64,000 nt of DNA from Dioszegia crocea (GCA_001600615.1 BCKK01000011.1:432839-496838), one strand, 5' to 3'. Counted from the stretch's first letter, positions 44,777 through 56,804 are shown. Numbers and translations: made by a program. Notes: generated by a model not told the origin, from the sequence alone.

Positions 44777-47700
44777 ATGAGCATCAACGCCATCCGGGAG
44801 AAACGGCGTAGCTTCCTTCACAAGCCATCACCGCAATTCCGGGCGCGAACGTTGTCGTCTGGTAGTCGAAGCTCGGAGAAGATGGAGCGTGATGCGCCTG
44901 GACCATCTAGGCTCGGCGCGTATACCTACGATCCGACAGAGTCTCCACTGGCCGGTGGGACGGATGTGTACGGGGCGTCAGCAAGCAGTGTGCCCGATCA
45001 TAGTGGGAATGAAGCTGAAAATTACTTTGTGGGCGTCAGGGAGGGAGAAACCGAGGTGGAGGATGAGCGCAGGAGTCGGGGAAAGCGGAGAAGATCAAGT
45101 GAAGAAGCCAATGTGTGAGTGCAGGAAGTGTCTAGTGCTGATGTCAGGACACCACCAGTGACTGCATCGCATAGAGGCTCAATGTCTGCCCGAAGACCAC
45201 CCGCAAATACCCTCGGTCCCACGCCGCCATCTCGAGCGACTCTTTTACCTATCTGGCTAGGTCCTGGAACGCGCATCAGGGGAAGGCGAATAGGCTTTCT
45301 CTTGACGAGGAGAGGATGTGAGGATGGGCTTTTGCTCTGCGCAGTTCTGCTGGGGGCGTGGGCATTAGCCAGAAAATGGGACGAAAGGGCTCTAGCAGGA
45401 GGTACGTCCCCCTCACCCCTTGGCTGATGGTAGAAATATGCCTCCTCGTAGGCTTCTCAATCCTCTACAAAGCCCGACGGAACCCCCATAAACTTCCCTC
45501 AGCACCATCGCCTCCCCGTCGCTCATCATCACCCCACCCTCTACCTCATCTCCAACCTGGTTTCGGTCGAGATAGATCTCCGCGCCTATCCATCGTCCCT
45601 TCCAGTGCGCCAATACGAGACGAGCCCCGCCGATCTCCCGGCCTGCCTAGTCTTTCTGAAGACGAGTCGGCGGATAATCGAGGATGTGTCTGGGGGACTG
45701 AAGAGCGCGAGTACAGGTATGTGCGCCTAGCGCCCCAGGCTGACAACAGGGAATGCTCAGATGACGGCGTCCTCTTCGCACTCCTTCTTGCCCCCCTTAT
45801 CGCCTCGGGTCTGTTACACGATGCCATGCAACGACTGGCAATATCCACACTGCGGCCTAGACCGTGGCGTATCGAATCACCCCTCGTACTCTCCACCACC
45901 CCACTTCGGAACGTCGGCCCCTTGACCCCAGAGACAAACGACACCATCCGCGCCCTTTCTGCGCTCGCAATCTCCCGCCGCAACCTCGTTCAGCTCTTCA
46001 CTCTATGCTCCTTCGTCCTACTCGTCCACCTCACTCGATCTCTCTACCTCTCCAATCGGCTCGGGCGGACTCCGGTCCCTGTCCCTTCGTCGGCAGGTAT
46101 GGAGCGGGAGATCAGCGATATCGTACGGAATGGCCGCGGCCTAGGTAACTACTGGCTGAAACGAGGCGAATGGCGCCGCACTCGAAGTGTTGTTCTCTTC
46201 GCTTTCATTGTCACCGCGGTGTGTATCTTGTTTAAGATAGCTACGGCGTATATCGGCAGAGGGGTATGGAGTGGTGAGTTCAGCCTTGACAGCGCTGACG
46301 GCAGACATGTCCGCATCAGATATCATCATTGCGACGCTGTTCTACCAGTTCAGCCTATACGTTTGTGTCCGGCTCGCTCGGCGCGGTTTCACCCTGGGCG
46401 AGTTGGCTATAGTGTGCAATGCCGCCACGGCTCTCACCATGGAAACGGTCAATTTGACCCGAATGAAGGTGAGCCCATCCCGGATTCCAGCTAAATCCAG
46501 ATTCGTCTAATCCGCACACCATACATCAAAACATACCGCCTTCCCACCCCACTCCTGACATTCCAACTCGCTCTCATCCCCGGTTCCCTACTTACGGGCT
46601 TCCTCCTCTCTCCCCTCCTCTACCTCTCTCGGCACCTCGCCCAGCGCCCCGCACACCGCCTCCGATTCCCCACCGAGAAATTCAAGCATCGCCGACTGTT
46701 GGCAATAGGGTTCTACGCCGGGTCACTCATCATCTGCGGCGGGCTAGTAGGGACGTGGACGCGGTGGTGTCTCAATTGGCGAGATCCTGTTCTGTGGGTG
46801 GTATGGTGGATGATGGATGGCAATCGATGGTGGACGCGTCCTGTCCTCATTGGGTATTGGGCAACTCTAGCTATGATATCAGTGGCAGGGTGGAGTCGAC
46901 AACTCAATCGAGCGCGGAGACATCGGCGATATGTCGTTCCTGGAACTGGCGGTAAGGACGTAGCGGGAACTGCCAATCTCTTACCGGGAGAGCAAGGCGG
47001 TTTCAGCGGGGTAGCAAGTCAAATGATGGATGCGGCGGACCAACGACTACCGACTCTCAGTGTCAATTCGCGTAGGAAGTTCTTCCACGCTTTGGCAGTA
47101 GTCATGTTTGTCCCTGGTATAGCTATCGATGTGAGTCCCCTGTTAACATGAAGAAAGTCTGCTGATTCTTAGCCCGCCTTCACCCACCTGTCATTCTCCG
47201 TCGCCTTCGCCGCATTCAACTTCGCAGAGTATATCCGTTACTTCGCTCTCTGGCCGTTCGGCGTATCGGTCCATCTATTCCTTAATGAGTTTCTCGACGC
47301 CAAGGATTCCGGCACGGCGATATTGAGCCATTTCTACCTATTGGCAGGGTGCGCAAGCCCGCTCTGGCTAGAAGGCAGCGAAGTGTTGACGTTCTTTGGG
47401 GTGTTGGTTTTGGGTGTGGGGGATGCTTTGGTATGTCTCCGACTTGATCAGTATGGATGTGGCTAATGCGTCAGGCTTCCATAGTAGGGAAAAGATGCGG
47501 AAGGGTCCGATGGGCGCCTGGAAGTGGGAAGACTCTCGAGGGGAGTATCGCATTCCTGGGCAGTGTCCTGGTTTCTACCATGTTTCTCTGGGCATTCGGA
47601 GCTGTCAAATCATTCAATGTAAGTCGTGTCGTCCCATCGCGAGTACACGCTGACTTGGCAGCCATTCCCTTATGTCACAGCGACGACGTTGACTGCGCTG

Positions 47701-47778
47701 CTCGAGGCGGTTTCGGCACAGAATGATAATTTGATTCTGCCCATGTATGGGTGCGCAGTAGGGACATTATTGGGTTAA
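44777..47778 (+). CDS. SEC59: Dolichol kinase
   Basis: Dolichol kinase phosphorylates dolichol with CTP at the ER membrane, supplying dolichyl phosphate for N-glycan, O-mannose and GPI assembly. The long N-terminal part is polar and basic, then many hydrophobic spans follow (DGVLFALLLAPLIASG; VQLFTLCSFVLLVHL; SVVLFAFIVTAVCILF). The C-terminal catalytic half has RRKFFHALAVVMFVPG, FGVLVLGVGDALASIVGKR and GSGKTLEGSIA, the nucleotide-binding signature of the family. It ends YGCAVGTLLG. About eight short introns interrupt the gene. The start at 44777 is the first ATG that stays open into the conserved part. The N-terminal extension is longer than in yeast. Confidence 0.9.
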
Positions 47779-47950
47779 GGCGTGCTTGTATGGCTACGTC
47801 TGGGATTGTATCTGGACTACGTACGTGCATGGCTGCATTTCAGGGATTGTTCAACGGTGTTCAGTACTACTTCTACTGATGCGATTCATTCCTGATCGCC
47901 ATCTTCACTGGCAGGATGCCGCCCCGGTGGACAGCATGACACATGTACCG

Positions 47951-49370
47951 CTACATGCCGGGCCTGACACTATCCACTCTAACGTCATCAGCTCGTCCCT
48001 CACCGGCCTCAGGCCTCGACTTACTGTCCCCCGAACCTGGCCCACCCCCCGAATGATCGCACATTGCCGGCTGCTTCCCCACGCACCCATACTTCCCATA
48101 AGTCGTGCAGACTCCCAAGCCCGGATCGACCGGAACAGCCTTGACGACAGTAGGCACTGGCGTCTTCACAGACCCTGTCGTAGCTCCCGTCTCTTTCCCA
48201 CTCATAACGACCGCCGTTGGCGCCCCCTCGAGCGCTAGTGGCAAAGGAGTCACAATCGCCTGCGTGACAGCCGGTGGTCTAACAATCGGCCCAGACGGTA
48301 CGACACCCTGTACCACAAAGAGATCTGCCCGCAATATATGCTCACCGATACTGTCTGGCGCCTCGAAACAGTACTCGCCAAACTGTCGAAGATCGGGGTA
48401 AACCATGCCCCTTATGGCAGTATTGCAGACGTTCTTGGGTGTACGACAGGGGTAAACGGGGGCCGTGTTTGTCACTTTCAAGGGGACGAATTCGGCGGTC
48501 TCAGTCTTGCTCCATTCGGGCGCTAGGTGACCTCCGGCGTCAATTGGAGGTGCCCAAATCTGGTTGTTGGTGATCACAACTCGGAGGTCGGTCAGCTTTG
48601 CTGAGCAGTCTTTCTGGTTTGTAAGTTCGGCGTATGCCAGAGCTGCCTTATTAGCTTCGAGGACGGATGGTTTGAGTGTATAGATCAAAAGGTAGAGATC
48701 AGAGCAATTTGAGCCTGGCACTTACCAGAAACATCAATTGCCTTCTCACACATGCACCGCTCACACATATCCCATAGAATGAATGGGCCTTCGGTGAATT
48801 CGAACTTTTTGGTCTCACCCTTGCGATACACCTCGACTCTGCGCAGCGCGCATTAGCTCGGGCCATTCAACTTTCGGGACAAGGCGTGCGACCCACTCTT
48901 TGCCGCAGAACGCCCTCATATCAGTGCTCATCATTGTCCAGTTCAAAGCTAACAATCATCATTCTGCTCAGAGCATCACAGAGAAACGATGGACTTACCG
49001 ATAATCCGATTCGTGCTCAGCTCATTCAGAGGCTTTCCGCACCGGGTCTGTCCATTGTTGACGGACTTGTACCATAGGGGTGATTCTTGCTTATCACAGA
49101 CTTGTTTCCCCGAGAGATCGTAGTAGCTGCTCATCAGCGGCGGGAACGAGACTTTTGAGGTACACGAACGCGCAGCACCAGACTACAGAAAAGGTGGAGT
49201 CGCACGTACTATGTCCCGATCGCGCCGTCCATTTCCAACAGAGGCGCAGCGCTAGCGTCTCTTCGAACGAAGGACGTGTTGGAATACTGCGAGATCACCA
49301 GGGCCTGAGCCAGAGTCAGAAAGAACGTAAGGTAGGGTAAAGCCCAGTATAAGTTTATCAGCATCGTCAT
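47951..49370 (-). CDS. Secreted Cys-containing protein of unknown function
   Basis: The first exon starts MTMLINLYWALPYLTFF and has a clear signal peptide, probably cleaved after AQA. Five exons join in one frame through introns with CTGA/CTAAT branch sites. The mature part has paired Cys residues (DLSGKQVCDKQ, NNGQTRCGKPL, WDMCERCMCEKA, NQKDCSAKL, YPCRTPKNVC), which suggests disulfides. A large beta-like domain follows (RVVITNNQIWAPPI; HILRADLFVVQGVVP), then a Thr/Pro/Val linker. The C-terminus has GVCTTYGKYGCVGKQPAMC followed by a Gly/Ser-rich tail. The final Cys cluster may be a small binding module. I do not recognise the family; a cell-wall or extracellular role is inferred from the signal peptide alone. 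Confidence 0.75.
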
Positions 49371-49791
49371 GATTGAGTCAGAAACATAAGCACAAGTGAG
49401 AGGTGAACACCAGCCACCACGATCCATGCGGCGTATGGCAGCTCTGGTGAGCTTGACTCAAGCCGGTAGCGGTCGAGGGGCCGAAGAGTGAAAGGACTCG
49501 TTCCCCCTGAACATCCCTTTTAGTAGAGTCCCCCCACATACTGATGAGCCTCTGCGTCCGAGCGCGGGTCGCGGTCCAGGATCCCGAGGCTAAGAGGTAA
49601 TTGAAGAGACATGAAGGATTGATCAGCGCTCTGAGCTCTGAGCGGCCTCGAAGCTTGATGACTCATATGGATGACGTTACATAGTGGAGGTGGAGGCCGA
49701 CCCGAAGATCTCCGCAGCTAGTGGATAGGCAATCGCTCACATCTGTCCATCCACACTACCATCTACCCCCAATTCAGCCCTCATTTCCAAG
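49371..49791. promoter_or_regulatory. Divergent promoter region, secreted protein / BNA1
   Basis: 421 bp between divergent starts. Nothing else is recognised. Confidence 0.45.
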
Positions 49792-50576
49792 ATGTTACCA
49801 CCCGCCATCAACTTCCCAGCCTGGATAGAAGAAAACAAACACCTGCTCCAACCTCCAGTAGGCAACAAATGTTTATTCAAGGGAGAGAATTTCATCACGA
49901 TGATTGTCGGAGGACCCAATACGCGTGTGGATTTCCATGTCAATACGACTGAAGAGTGGTTTTACCAGTATAAGGGAGGGATGGTATTGAAAGTTGTTGA
50001 TGAGGGGAAAATTAGGGATATCAAAATTGGAGAAGGGGAGATGTATTTGTTACCTGGTATGTTCTTGGCGTCAGTCCGACATCTACCAGAAGCCTGCTTG
50101 GGAGGTGGAAGGTGATTGACAAGGGTCTTTAGCTGATTGCTCCAGCCAACACGCCTCATTCGCCTAGACGGGTAGCGGATACGATTGGGATAGTGCTTGA
50201 GATGGTCCGTCCGGGAGAGGCAGTTGGTGAGTGGCTTCGGGAGCTTGCACTCTATAGTCCCAGCGGTCCATGTATCAAATCCCGCTTCCTCTGGCCAGTC
50301 TGTACACGATACATCTCATGTCTATCCACTGGCATCACACGGTGTCCAGGTTCTCCAATGACCTCTTGATTAGCCAGAACTCAAGCTGACAAATCAGACA
50401 CAATGCGATGGTACTGCCCCAACCCAGCACACAAGGACGATCTAGTCCTCATCAAAGAAGTCACCTTCCACTGCTCGGATCTCGACACGCAGTTGAAACC
50501 CGTCATCAACCAGTGGATGGAAGATGAGAGTTGGAGGAAGTGTGAGAAATGTGGGGAAGTTGCGCCGCCAAAGTAA
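49792..50576 (+). CDS. BNA1: 3-hydroxyanthranilate 3,4-dioxygenase
   Basis: Bna1/HAAO opens 3-hydroxyanthranilate in the kynurenine pathway to quinolinate and NAD, using a cupin-bound Fe(II). The start [19 protein letters not shown] is typical. The metal site is in [13 protein letters not shown] (His and Glu) and a second His in NTPHSPRR. The C-terminal exon has [24 protein letters not shown] and [11 protein letters not shown], a rubredoxin-like second metal site. Three exons join in frame over introns with CTGATT and CTGACA branch sites. The gene is convergent with NIP7. Confidence 0.95.
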
Positions 50577-50842
50577 AGGGCTGGGCTGGACCCTGATCTT
50601 TTAGGCAGGCAGGCGGAAGGCGGAGTCCGAGGGATAGTCTGGGGTCGACGATAGATGGCGCAGTATCAGTCTCAACAGTCGTATGAAGTTTCGAAAATGA
50701 AACCCTATAAGACTTCTTGGCGAGTTGGGCAAGATCACCCATGAAGCGAATCTGGTGATGCGGATGATCATACATACAAGACTTCCCAAAAGGCCCATTT
50801 CGCTCATCTACACCTGAATCTACTCCAGCCCCAGAGCCCCAA

Positions 50843-51722
50843 TCAAAACATAGTCTCCTCATCTCTCAAGAACTCCCCCACGTCCGCCTGGTGGAACACG
50901 ATAATCCCACTTGGGTCCAGTTTTCTCGTGTCCAGTGTGGAACGAGCTGTAACTCCAAAGCCCTATTTGAGTAAGCTATCAGGCCTTTTCCGCAACATCC
51001 TTGGCGTGGAGACAACTTACCAATGGGATATCATTCATATTGTACACCACCACACCTTGATGTTCTGGCGTATCTTCCGTTATTCGCCCAAGGTGCGCTT
51101 TGACGACGTGATTACCATACAAGAATGGTAATTCTCCAGGTTGCTTTACCCACACCTATAATATCAGCAACTCTCCTTCCTTTTGCTATAGCTTCCTTTT
51201 CCTATAGCCAGTGTCAATCGACTCACCTTGTACTTGGCATACTTCGCCAACCAGTCCAAAGATGTGATACCCAACTTAAACTTCCCCGTCTTGCTGAATT
51301 TCCCAAAGCACGTTCCGATACTGACGAGATTTGGACGAGCGATAGATGTGGCGTGGTGTAACATGTTCAGGGGGAGGTAGTATACCCTAGAATATCAGCA
51401 TGGGTCCAGGCATAGACCAGACCAAGCGGCGGTCGAAGTTGTGTCAAGGGCCAAGGGTCAATCCTCCCGCCAATCCTCTCGCCACTCATCCTGTCACCAT
51501 CTACTCCCGACAAGACATCCAACGTACCTATCTCTGTTCAAACGGAAACAGTACGCATCATCCTCATCTCGATCAATCAGATGAACCAAGTTTTTCCCAA
51601 TATAATTGGCGAGTTCTTCTAATCAGCCCTGTTCTCGACTTTCGGCTTCATCCTTTCCAAACTTTTCGCTCAGACTCACTCTCAAACACCGCCTTTGTCT
51701 CTTCTTCAGTTAAGGGTCTCAT
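50843..51722 (-). CDS. NIP7: 60S ribosome biogenesis factor Nip7
   Basis: Nip7 is a PUA-domain protein that binds pre-60S particles and helps 27S pre-rRNA processing. The start [14 protein letters not shown] is the family's hallmark. Later exons give [70 protein letters not shown] and [18 protein letters not shown]. Several short introns are needed. The chosen ATG at 51722 begins the conserved sequence exactly; the frame is open upstream without similarity. Confidence 0.95.
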
Positions 51723-52054
51723 TTTGATGTATAGCGGGGCTGTATAGAGAGTGAGATGGGGGTTGGATGTATAGTCTTGTTGCTGGGTGCAAATCTTCAG
51801 CTCGGGTTCCAACTTTTGAAGTACTGACGTAAGGTCTATCACGTGATGTCCCCTGATATCTGCGCGCGTTGGCCAACGATGAGCTGTCGCCTGTGCGCCT
51901 CACATTCCTCCATCATCCTTACTCTTCACCTCCTTCGAACCTCCTTCGGAACCTACTGAGCGAGCACTGCGGACTGTCTGACGGATAGACAACTGTCAAA
52001 CCTACTTTACTACCCCTTTTCCGCACATCAATCGACAAGACAGATCGAATCATC
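51723..52054. promoter_or_regulatory. Divergent promoter region NIP7 / PRE5
   Basis: 332 bp between divergent starts. The C/T-rich stretch near 51905-51945 lies upstream of PRE5. No clear TATA box. Confidence 0.45.
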
Positions 52055-53494
52055 ATGGTGCGTAATTACTCAACCCCCTTTCATTTCACCTGTACACTGT
52101 TACATCGACTGCTTCCCTTCTCAGTGGGACCTCATACTGACAGTCAGTTCCGTAACTCTTACGACTCCGACAATACTACTTTTGTAAGCTAAATGCCATG
52201 TCTTTGAAGCACCCCGGGACTTTAGCTGATCAACGCCAGTCGCCCCAGGGTAAACTGCATCAAGTGGAATATGCCCTCGAGGCAGTCAAGCAGGGTTCAG
52301 CCGCTATTGGTCTGAGGTCCAAGACGCATGCTATCCTGTTGACTCTGAAAGTAGGTCACCTCTTCCCAGCTACTGTCCCTTCTGCAACAGCGACTCAGAA
52401 GCTGACTACTCTCAGCGATCAACTGGTGAACTCGCTACCTACCAAAAGAAGCTTATCCGTATCGACGATCACGTCGGGATTGCAATTGCGGGTCTGACGA
52501 GTGATGCTCGAGTTCTCAGGTGAGCTATCTTGCTCCTGCAACTTTCAGGCTAAGCTTACCTATTAGCAACTTCATGAGGCAACAAGCCATGTCGTCTCGG
52601 ATGCTCTATGGTCGACCTATTCCCGTCGCGAGGATCATGCAGGGTATTGCCGATAGTACGTTAGCTTGGTCATCCACGTCGTTGGAGCAACAGCTGATCA
52701 TTCTCAGAGGCGCAGAACAACACCCAGCAGTACGGTCGGAGGCCTTATGGAGTTGGATTCCTTGTCATTGGTGAAGATGTAAGCTGTCCGACCCATCCTC
52801 CGGCCGTGGTGTGAGCTGACTGAGATAGGAAACCGGACCTCATTTGTTTGAGTTCTCGCCCGCGGGTACTTCATTCGAGTACTACGCGCACTCCATTGGG
52901 GCCAGGAGCCAGAGCGCAAAGACCTATCTAGAGACCAACTTTGAGTCATTTGAGGATGGTAAGTCTGGATAGTCCATTGTTGCTTCAGAGCTATCATACA
53001 TCCTCAACCAATATCACAATATCGCCAGCTTATGCCTTTGCCTGAATCTTGCTAATCCCCACAGCCGACCTGCCCACTCTAATCAACCACGGCCTAACAG
53101 CGCTACACGACACGCTTCAACAAGACAAACATCTCTCAAACCTCAACACTTCCATCGCCATCATTGGCCCTCCCAACCCAGGGGCCGAAGGCGAGGACAA
53201 CGTCTCTTCTAGCGGCGCAGCCAAGCGGGGTTCATTCAGGACATGGGAGAATGCGGAAGTTGAGGGTTTGCTCAGGGCATGGAGGCGTAGTCGGGGTGAA
53301 GCTGAAGAAGGACCTCAAGAGGCCGAAGAGGCCGATAGGCTCGCTAAGGATCAGGCGGTCCATAGTGGTCAGACTACACCGGCGGTCGTGGCTGTTGGTG
53401 CGGAGACTGAGGGGGCTGCCGGAGCTGCGCCGGGCGGTGATGCGGCTGGGGCCGGGCCTGGAGCTACGGGCAGTGAGGACGTTAATATGGAGTA
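52055..53494 (+). CDS. PRE5: 20S proteasome subunit alpha-6
   Basis: Alpha-6 (Pre5/PSMA1) is a structural ring subunit of the 20S proteasome. The first coding exon is only the ATG (52055-52057). The second (52148-52183, 36 nt) gives [12 protein letters not shown], and the third begins [20 protein letters not shown], the alpha-subunit signature. Later exons give [54 protein letters not shown] and [19 protein letters not shown]. The C-terminus is longer than in yeast and rich in Ala, Gly and Glu. Eight or so exons are joined by short introns. Confidence 0.94.
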
Positions 53495-53784
53495 AGGGGC
53501 GTGGTCTAGCGTAGAAATGAAGTATGGATGCAGTGTTTATGACTTGCTTGGGGCCGGGGCGATTTGCTCTGGTTCGCTAGGCATTCAGATGGTGATCTGC
53601 GCGGTTCTAAGATATACTGATTTGCACAAATCTCGACTTTCGCATCCTGACCAAGTTGAATGCAAGTTGTCCAACAGTCGGTCTAATGTCAGGCTCACTG
53701 AATCCGAGGTTCTATATACATCCCCGTCCCACTGTCAGTCTACACATCTAGACTTCCTGCATTATATCACACCTTACCCCTAGC

Positions 53785-54674
53785 CTAAGCCAACAAAGCC
53801 CTCTCCCGCTCATCCCGCCTCCTCGTCTCCTCCCGCTCCATCTCCTCCTCTTCAGCCACACCCCCACGCATCGCCCCGACCTTAGTCAACACCCTCTCAA
53901 CAACAAGCGGCAACATCCTCTCGCGCTCTTTCCGCTCTTTATCTAACCGCCGGCGGGCGTCCGTACGCAATTCAGCAAGCTGATGTTCCAGGGACGTTAT
54001 TTGGGATTGAGATTCCGAGAGGCGGCGTTCGGAAGATAGGTGGGTGCGGGAGAGGGCGAGGAGGAGGAAGAGGGTTGTGGAGAGGAGTAGGATTGGGAGC
54101 ATTGCTGTGGGGTTAGCTTGCGTAGGGGGGTGTCTCAATTTAAGTAGAAGTAGGAGCAGGGGGTGCCTCTCGCCTTGCGCACAGATGCGCATGGAAATCA
54201 GACACAAAGCGGCTCGAGTATTATCGTCAAAAGGTTCACGACCCTCATCTCCCGTATGAGGTGAGTGCACCGCCTGTCATAGTCCCAACGATCCCCCAGT
54301 CCCCCCCAACATCCCCGACCGCACGCACATCTAGGGAGAGACCAAAACTCACCAGGCACAATCTCCCTATACCAAATCAAATGACTACTCTTCTTCTTCT
54401 TCCCCGCCGCCCCCGCAGCGGCCGCAGCAGCCGAAGCACTACTTGACGGTGCCCCTGCCCCATTCATACCCAATCCCGAACCCAACGTCGATGGTCTGGA
54501 CGGTGGGACGCCGGTAGATACCGGTGGGGCCCGAAAGCGGACTGAAGCCGAGTGAAAGGTGGAGATTTGGGTAGGATGTGGGAGGGTGGGCAATCGGCGT
54601 AAGGGATGTATAGGCGAGAGACGGGCGAGGGTGGAGGTGAAGATCGAGCTGAGGATAGGGGATGGACGTGACAT
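53785..54674 (-). CDS. Probable mitochondrial membrane protein with coiled coil
   Basis: Two exons join in frame, the intron lying about 54350 to 54105. The first ~90 residues are Ser/Arg/Pro-rich and poor in acids (MSRPSPILSSIFTSTLARL), a likely mitochondrial presequence, followed by an Ala-rich run and KKKKSSHLIWYREIVP. The second exon starts with a single hydrophobic helix (MLPILLLSTTLFLLLAL). A long charged coiled coil follows (SQITSLEHQLAELRTDARRR and RDERERALLA at the end). Similar single-span, coiled-coil proteins are widespread in fungal mitochondria. I cannot name this one. Confidence 0.72.
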
Positions 54675-55163
54675 TTTACGAGTGAACTCTAGGAGGGCTG
54701 ACTCGTTTTTACTATTTTTTGGGTTGAGAGTCTAGGACTGGTTGATGAACAGGGATAGCTAGTAGACCTTTGTTCGAGTTTGATAGCTACCGAGTCGAGA
54801 TAGGAGAGATGTAATTCAATGGTAAGGCGGAGATGGATGACGTTGTGAGTTCCAGTTCCGACTTTCGGCTCACCCCGATCTGGTTCCGAAAAAGTGCCAC
54901 ACTCGCTGTAAAGTGCTCTGTAGAGCATGTATCGCGCTCATTCTTCCGCTCCTCCGCCCGGCATCTATGCATAAAGATAACAGAGCTTCGCAAACAAACA
55001 GAAGAGAAGCGATGCATGCAAATTCCCCAAGGAAAACAGCGATTTCTTGAAGGTCTGGGAAGTCACGTGAACGGCCCCCGGGACCTTGCATCGCGTCTAC
55101 TTCCCGTCGCCTATACCCATCCTATCAACTTGACGTTGACTTCTCTCACTCAATACCCCGTAT
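54675..55163. promoter_or_regulatory. Divergent promoter region, membrane protein / RidA
   Basis: About 490 bp between divergent starts. No other gene is supported. Confidence 0.4.
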
Positions 55164-56130
55164 ATGCTCCTAAAGCCCCAAGCTATCCCTCTTCGCTCAG
55201 CTCTTCGCATCCTATCATACCGCACCAACTTTCAGCTCCCCGCTAGACCTACTTTCGCCTATAGACCACTATCCAGCAGCACCTTCAATAAGATGAGCTC
55301 CCCTTACACTGTCGTTTCCACTGAGCGTACGTCAGCTTTGTGATCCGTTCCCCTGTGAGATGTGGAGTAAACGATCTTTATAGCTGACGGCTCAGAGGCT
55401 CCTGCTGCTATTGGCCCTTACGTTCAAGTAGGTCAAATCCTGACCGCAGCTGTGCAGTTGTCTTACATTGGCCAAAAAGCTGATACGCTCAGGCCGTCAA
55501 GCACAATGGGGTAAGCTAGCACACGCGATGCCTTCACCAGGATTACTGCTCCTAGCTGACCCACTCTTATAGCTGATCTACGCCTCCGGCTCCATCCCTT
55601 TGGACCCTAAGACCATGGAGATTGTTTCCGGCGGTATCGAAGAGCAAACAGTGAGTAATCAGCTGCCCACCCTGATTCGACGAACGGTCAGGCAGAGGTT
55701 CCAAGCTGATCCACCCAGACCCAAGTGTTCAAAAACATCACTGCTGTTCTTGCTGCCTCTGGCGCCACCCCTTCCTCCGTCCTCAAAACTACCGTGTTCC
55801 TCAAGAGCATGAACGACTTTGTGCCCTTCAACAAAATCTACGCCGAGTTCTTTGGGGAGACAAAGCCTGCTAGGAGCTGTGTGGAGGTTGCTAGGCTGCC
55901 TAAGGATGTTTTAGTTGAGATTGAGTGAGTTCAATTTTGGTGTGCATAGGAAGAGGATGAGGAATGAGGCAGAGCTGGATATCGAACGGATATTTACACT
56001 ATGGAAAGTGGAGGGCAGGGAAGAGTGTCTGCCTCTCTTTATCGAAGGAGGATGAGTCTACGTATTGGTCGATACAGTGCTGACTGTCAGGTTCATTGCT
56101 GTCGAGGGCAAGGCATCAGCTTCTCTATAG
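55164..56130 (+). CDS. RidA/YjgF family imine deaminase with optional mitochondrial presequence
   Basis: RidA proteins hydrolyse reactive enamines and imines made by PLP enzymes; yeast has a mitochondrial (Mmf1) and a cytosolic (Hmf1) copy. Six exons (163, 32, 18, 78, 206 and 40 nt) total 537 nt, so 178 aa from the ATG at 55164. Residues 1-43 are basic with no acidic residue ([20 protein letters not shown]), a good presequence. An in-frame ATG at 55293 starts the core ([11 protein letters not shown]), giving 135 aa. Core motifs are [26 protein letters not shown] and [21 protein letters not shown] with the family's Arg. Confidence 0.92.
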
Positions 56131-56276
56131 ATGGTACCGACAAGCGACATCTTGCGGCGGGCTTAGACCAATTGAGGATGCACAATGTGCAGACAAAAGC
56201 AAAGAGAAGTACATCTGATTCGAATACCGCCAATCTGAAAACATAAACTCTGTGATACGCAAAGCTTGCAGACAGC

Positions 56277-56804
56277 TCAACATCCATGCCACCCCTTGCC
56301 GAGGATCCTCAACTCAACGGCGAGTCCGAAGTCACGGCCATTTTTGGAGGCTATTGACGAGAGCGGTGCACTCTTTGACGATAACAGCGCATCCTTCGCC
56401 TCCGTCCCCGCCTTCATGTTCCAGTACCCCTCGATGAGCATATTGTATGCGACTGACAAAACCTTCTCGCACCATTGCTTCCGGGTTTCCACCTCCATTT
56501 CGGTGTCAGTCGTTGCCTTCTCAGGGGGGTTTGTCCCCGCCTTGAGTTTCGCCAAATACCGCCCGATCCTGTCCGACACCTGAATCTTGAGCCCCGCCAA
56601 ACTCGGGTCGACCGTGCCTGATACGTGAATCGCCACTTCCGCTGATCCGTCGCTTGACGTCGACACCGTGACTTTCCGCTCGCATGACCCCACTTCTTCC
56701 TGAGTATCAATACTGACAAAGCTGTAGCCAGCGAAACCTGTAGGGACGACGCTGGGCTGCGATTCCAGGGAGGCGGCGGATGGATTCTTGTCGTCCGATG
56801 ACAT
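56277..56804 (-). CDS. Orphan family A, copy 1 (175 aa)
   Basis: An intronless frame starting MSSDDKNPSAASLES. Segments shared with copy 2 (57528-57992) are YSFVS, EEVGSC-RK/RE-TVS, a strand-rich stretch with SDG and VSGTV, a YNMLIE helix, and a C-terminal block ending in (K)GW. No signal peptide or membrane span is present. The pattern suggests a small soluble alpha/beta protein. I do not recognise it. The upstream 200-300 bp is also shared with copy 2. The two copies have clearly diverged, so the duplication is not recent. Confidence 0.72.
   Translation of the reverse strand: MSSDDKNPSAASLESQPSVVPTGFAGYSFVSIDTQEEVGSCERKVTVSTSSDGSAEVAIHVSGTVDPSLAGLKIQVSDRIGRYLAKLKAGTNPPEKATTDTEMEVETRKQWCEKVLSVAYNMLIEGYWNMKAGTEAKDALLSSKSAPLSSIASKNGRDFGLAVELRILGKGWHGC

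Noticed and set aside
44688..44780. Alternative SEC59 start at 44688
   Set aside because: The frame closes after 30 codons, before the conserved part. At most it is an upstream ORF.
48900..49000. Box C/D snoRNA-like motifs in an intron of the secreted-protein gene
   Set aside because: ATGATGA and CTGA are only ~40 nt apart, too short for a C/D snoRNA, and no terminal stem is present.
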